This document shows positions 4,723-7,396 of a DNA stretch of 7,396 bases, one piece after another. The position numbers and the translations under genes are program-made. The notes below the pieces were generated by a model. The model was not told where the DNA came from. It ran no database searches and saw only the letters and a program-made list of their open reading frames with translations. Origin of the DNA: a bacterium (GTDB lineage Bacteria > Vulcanimicrobiota > Xenobia > RGZZ01); NCBI GenBank assembly GCA_021782195.1, contig JAJXVI010000107.1:1-7396 (forward strand), written 5' to 3'. The stretch's first letter is position 1; every line of letters starts with the position of its first letter.

Positions 4723-7396
4723 ATCGATACGCTTGTCGGGGAAGTACTGGAATCACTTCCGGAAGCGGTCCTGGTACAGGATCCCAGGACCTACCGGCTG
4801 ATTTTCGCGAACATGCGGTCCTGGGTGATGTTCGGCTATACGCCAGACGAACTCGATGGCACGGTCTACACTCGTTCGAATGCCGATCACCCGATTGTGA
4901 CCACTCAGGTGATCGAGGCATACCGAGAATCGTTCGTCAAAGGCGACGCGCAGCCGGTCATCGAATGGCATGCACGCCATCGCGACAACCACAGCTTCCG
5001 GGTTGAAGCCCACGCTCAGCGTACGCGACTGCAAGGGCGTCCTGTCGTGATAAGCGTGATTCGTGACGTCAGCGCACGTCGTTCGGACTCGCTGACGCGG
5101 CTTGCCACCGCACTCAAGGAGACCGACGAGGCAATCGCCTCCTGCAAGTCGCGTGAGCACCTGCTCAAGGAAGTCTGCGAAATCCTGACCGGCGTCGGAG
5201 GGCTTCGCTATGCGTGCGCAGGCATCCACGTCGCCGGACGCTTCCAGCTCGTCACCGTGAGCGGTGGACAGATCGGGCTGCTCGCAAATCCCGACCAGCA
5301 CCCGACCGACCGCTCGGTTCCCGGCCTCTTTGAACTCCGCGGGCGTGCGACATCGGTGTGCAACAACCTTGAAGCCCCGAATGTGCCGAGCTTCTGGCGA
5401 GCCGAAGCGGCCAGGGCAGGAGTTCGCTCGTGCGCGCTCATCCCCCTCCAGAGCGCCCACACCCGGCTCACTGTCCATTCCGACCGAGCAGACTTCTTCG
5501 GACGACCGCAACTCGAACTCCTCGACCAGATCGTCACCAGAGTGGACTTCGGCCTTCGCCACATCGAGGTAACCCAGACCGCGAACAGTCTGCTTGTCGA
5601 CCTTCGACGCCTCAATCATCAACACGAGACCCTCCTCAACACGGCACCCGTCGGCATTGTGAGCGTCGACGTGGAGGGCAAGGTCACGATGGCCAACAGC
5701 GCTGCCACTCGAATGCTCGGAGAGATCAACGAATCGGTACAAGGACGCATGCTGCACGACGTCGTGCAGTGGTGCCACCCGAATGGCCTCGCATATCTAC
5801 CGGGCGAACAACCGGTGCGCACCGTGCTCAGTGCCGGCAAAAGTCTTCCCGCGAAAGAGGCACTCTACCGGCGGCGCAATGGCGAGCGCTTTGCCGTCGA
5901 GTGCGCAGTCGCCCCGATCATGGAGAGCAATCACGTCACCGGCGCCGTGGTCTCGTTTGTCGACATCACACAGCGACACGAGGTTGCGCGCATGAAGGAC
6001 GAGTTCGTCTCCATGGTGAGCCATGAGCTGCGCACGCCGCTGACCTCCATCCGCGGCTCGCTCGGGCTTCTTGCATCCGGCGTCTTCGGTCTATTGAACG
6101 AGCGCGGGCGACGCATGCTCGACATTGCCGTAGGCAACACCGACCGGCTCGTACGCCTCATCAACGACATTCTCGACATCGAACGCATGGAGTCGGGAAA
6201 GGTCACCATTGAGCCTGTTCTCTGCTGGAGCGACGAACTGATGGGGCAGGCAGTGGAATCGGTACGTGGAGTGGCCGACCGCAGCCATGTGCTGCTCGCC
6301 GTCTCGGGACCTTCCATACAACTGCAGGCAGACCCGGATCGACTGGTACAGGTCCTGACAAACCTCCTGGGCAACGCAATCAAGTTCTCTCCTCCCGAAA
6401 GCACGGTCGAACTCAACGTACACCAGGAAGCGGATGCCGCAATCTTCGAGGTCGCCGACCGCGGGCGCGGCGTCCCTGCTTCAAAACTGACCGCCATTTT
6501 CGACCGCTTCGTACAGGTCGACGCTTCCGACTCTCGCGAAAAGGGAGGAACCGGTCTGGGCCTTTCGATCTGCCGACAGATTGTCGAGTACCACAAAGGA
6601 AGAATCTGGGCTGACAATCGCGGAGGAGGCGGCAGCGTCTTCCGCTTCATCATTCCGCTGGCCGCCGAACAAGCGGAACTGGCACGTGCGACAGATCTTC
6701 CCGAACAGCCGATGGTTCATACGCCGGTCGGGTCGACGCTCCCGGTCAGGGCCTGTGCCACGCAATCAGAGCCTGGCACATCTGTTCGCCGCGACATCCC
6801 GCGCGTGCTGATTGCCGAGGACGACGTGGACCTCGCATGGGTCATCGCGACCAATTTTGAACGACACGGGGCGAAGCCCCAACTGGCTCACAACGGGTCG
6901 GAGACCATCCGTCTCATCCAGAAGTTTACACCCGACCTGCTCGTCCTCGACCTCGGACTTCCCGATCACGACGGCTTCGAGGTCATAGAGTGGCTGCGCC
7001 TGTACGAAGGACTCACGGATCTCACGCTGGTCATCTACACCGCGAGAGACCTCTCCGCAACCGACCAGGCATCGCTGCAGACCAGGCACGGGCGGACCCT
7101 GTTCCTGACCAAAAGCAAGGTGAGCCCGGACGATTTCGAATCTCACATCGCCACGCTCCTCTCCAGATACAATGGGGCGGATTCAATCGAAGCCCCCCTG
7201 ACCGGGAAGAACCATCCCGACGACGAGGGCCTGCACGCGCCGGCGATGCTGAACTGCTGGGAGTTCTTGAAGTGCGGCCGCGAACCCGGAGGCCACCATG
7301 AGAGTGACCTGGGGACGTGCCCGGCGGCAACCTGCGTGGCTCAAGACGGAGTAAACGGGGGAGACTGCGCGGGTCGCGTGTGCTGGGCAGTCAGCG
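4723..7396 (+). CDS. Hybrid sensor histidine kinase PAS-GAF-PAS-HisKA-HATPase-REC-two-CW (3' end outside window)
   Basis: Soluble hybrid sensor kinase with no membrane helix. Numbered from ATC 4723, domains are PAS (about 8-120), GAF (about 127-282), PAS (about 304-418), HisKA with the SHELRTPL H-box and phospho-His434, HATPase with N-box Asn551, G1 motif DRGRG from Asp579 and G2 GGTGLGLSI from Gly608, then a complete receiver: acidic pocket Glu699-Asp700-Asp701, phospho-acceptor Asp743, Thr773 and Lys797. After it comes a cysteine-rich piece starting NCWEFLKCGREPGG, with Cys at 845, 851, 866, 871, 882 and 887, resembling the two-CW domain; it is cut by the window edge. The frame opens after TAA 4654-4656 and has no ATG, GTG or TTG until ATG 4813, which would cut into the first PAS domain. 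GGAGG at 4713-4717, 5 bases before ATC 4723, is the best site. Ligands and output are unknown. Confidence 0.92.
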   Translation, partial: MDTLVGEVLESLPEAVLVQDPRTYRLIFANMRSWVMFGYTPDELDGTVYTRSNADHPIVTTQVIEAYRESFVKGDAQPVIEWHARHRDNHSFRVEAHAQRTRLQGRPVVISVIRDVSARRSDSLTRLATALKETDEAIASCKSREHLLKEVCEILTGVGGLRYACAGIHVAGRFQLVTVSGGQIGLLANPDQHPTDRSVPGLFELRGRATSVCNNLEAPNVPSFWRAEAARAGVRSCALIPLQSAHTRLTVHSDRADFFGRPQLELLDQIVTRVDFGLRHIEVTQTANSLLVDLRRLNHQHETLLNTAPVGIVSVDVEGKVTMANSAATRMLGEINESVQGRMLHDVVQWCHPNGLAYLPGEQPVRTVLSAGKSLPAKEALYRRRNGERFAVECAVAPIMESNHVTGAVVSFVDITQRHEVARMKDEFVSMVSHELRTPLTSIRGSLGLLASGVFGLLNERGRRMLDIAVGNTDRLVRLINDILDIERMESGKVTIEPVLCWSDELMGQAVESVRGVADRSHVLLAVSGPSIQLQADPDRLVQVLTNLLGNAIKFSPPESTVELNVHQEADAAIFEVADRGRGVPASKLTAIFDRFVQVDASDSREKGGTGLGLSICRQIVEYHKGRIWADNRGGGGSVFRFIIPLAAEQAELARATDLPEQPMVHTPVGSTLPVRACATQSEPGTSVRRDIPRVLIAEDDVDLAWVIATNFERHGAKPQLAHNGSETIRLIQKFTPDLLVLDLGLPDHDGFEVIEWLRLYEGLTDLTLVIYTARDLSATDQASLQTRHGRTLFLTKSKVSPDDFESHIATLLSRYNGADSIEAPLTGKNHPDDEGLHAPAMLNCWEFLKCGREPGGHHESDLGTCPAATCVAQDGVNGGDCAGRVCWAVS
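7252..7396 (+). other. Two-CW-type cysteine domain at the kinase C-terminus (partial)
   Basis: This part of the kinase frame reads CWEFLKCGREPGG, then CPAA, then an AGRVCW segment, closely following the cysteine/tryptophan pattern of the small two-CW domain found in signalling proteins. Six cysteines occur in about 43 residues, suggesting a metal or iron-sulphur site or redox-active thiols. The binding partner is not known to me and the domain is incomplete here. Confidence 0.7.

Noticed and set aside
4753..5778. Leftward 341-residue open frame opposite the kinase
   Set aside because: It is the reverse shadow of the PAS-GAF region; the forward frame has clear domain motifs and this one has none.

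Overview
The window looks like chromosomal DNA from a Gram-negative, aerobically respiring bacterium. It is GC-rich. It carries a caa3-type terminal oxidase operon, a secreted protein with a PEP-CTERM-like tail and a large cytoplasmic hybrid sensor kinase. PEP-CTERM tails and cysteine 'two-CW' domains are typical of environmental phyla such as Acidobacteriota, Planctomycetota, Verrucomicrobiota and some Proteobacteria. I cannot place the organism more precisely than that.

Layout: positions 1-3217 are one leftward operon transcribed in the order coxB, coxA, coxC. These encode subunit II with CuA and a fused cytochrome c, subunit I with heme a, heme a3 and CuB, and subunit III. Subunit III leaves the window just before its expected C-terminus. 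The genes are packed tightly: coxA starts at a TTG that overlaps the coxB stop by 4 bases, and coxC starts at or just after the coxA stop. Together they form the core of a proton-pumping cytochrome c oxidase that takes electrons through heme c and CuA.

Positions 3218-3698 are a divergent intergenic region of about 480 bp. It holds the cox leader, with an inverted repeat and a four-codon open frame behind a GGAGG. It also holds an imperfect 16-bp direct repeat, a C-rich inverted repeat and a possible -10 box for the rightward gene. The rightward gene at 3699-4424 encodes a secreted, low-complexity protein ending in a PEP-CTERM-like anchor. Positions 4425-4722 are non-coding. They contain a stem-loop candidate after the stop and two identical 36-bp repeats spaced 70 bp apart.

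From about 4723 to the right edge a single open frame encodes a soluble PAS-GAF-PAS-HisKA-HATPase-REC hybrid histidine kinase that continues into a cysteine-rich two-CW-type domain cut by the window end. Its start is unusual: no ATG, GTG or TTG lies before the PAS domain, and the best Shine-Dalgarno sequence precedes an ATC.

The oxidase genes are well understood. I see no clearly new multi-gene system. The points most worth checking are the kinase start and its cysteine domain, the 36-bp repeats, and the coxB leader.
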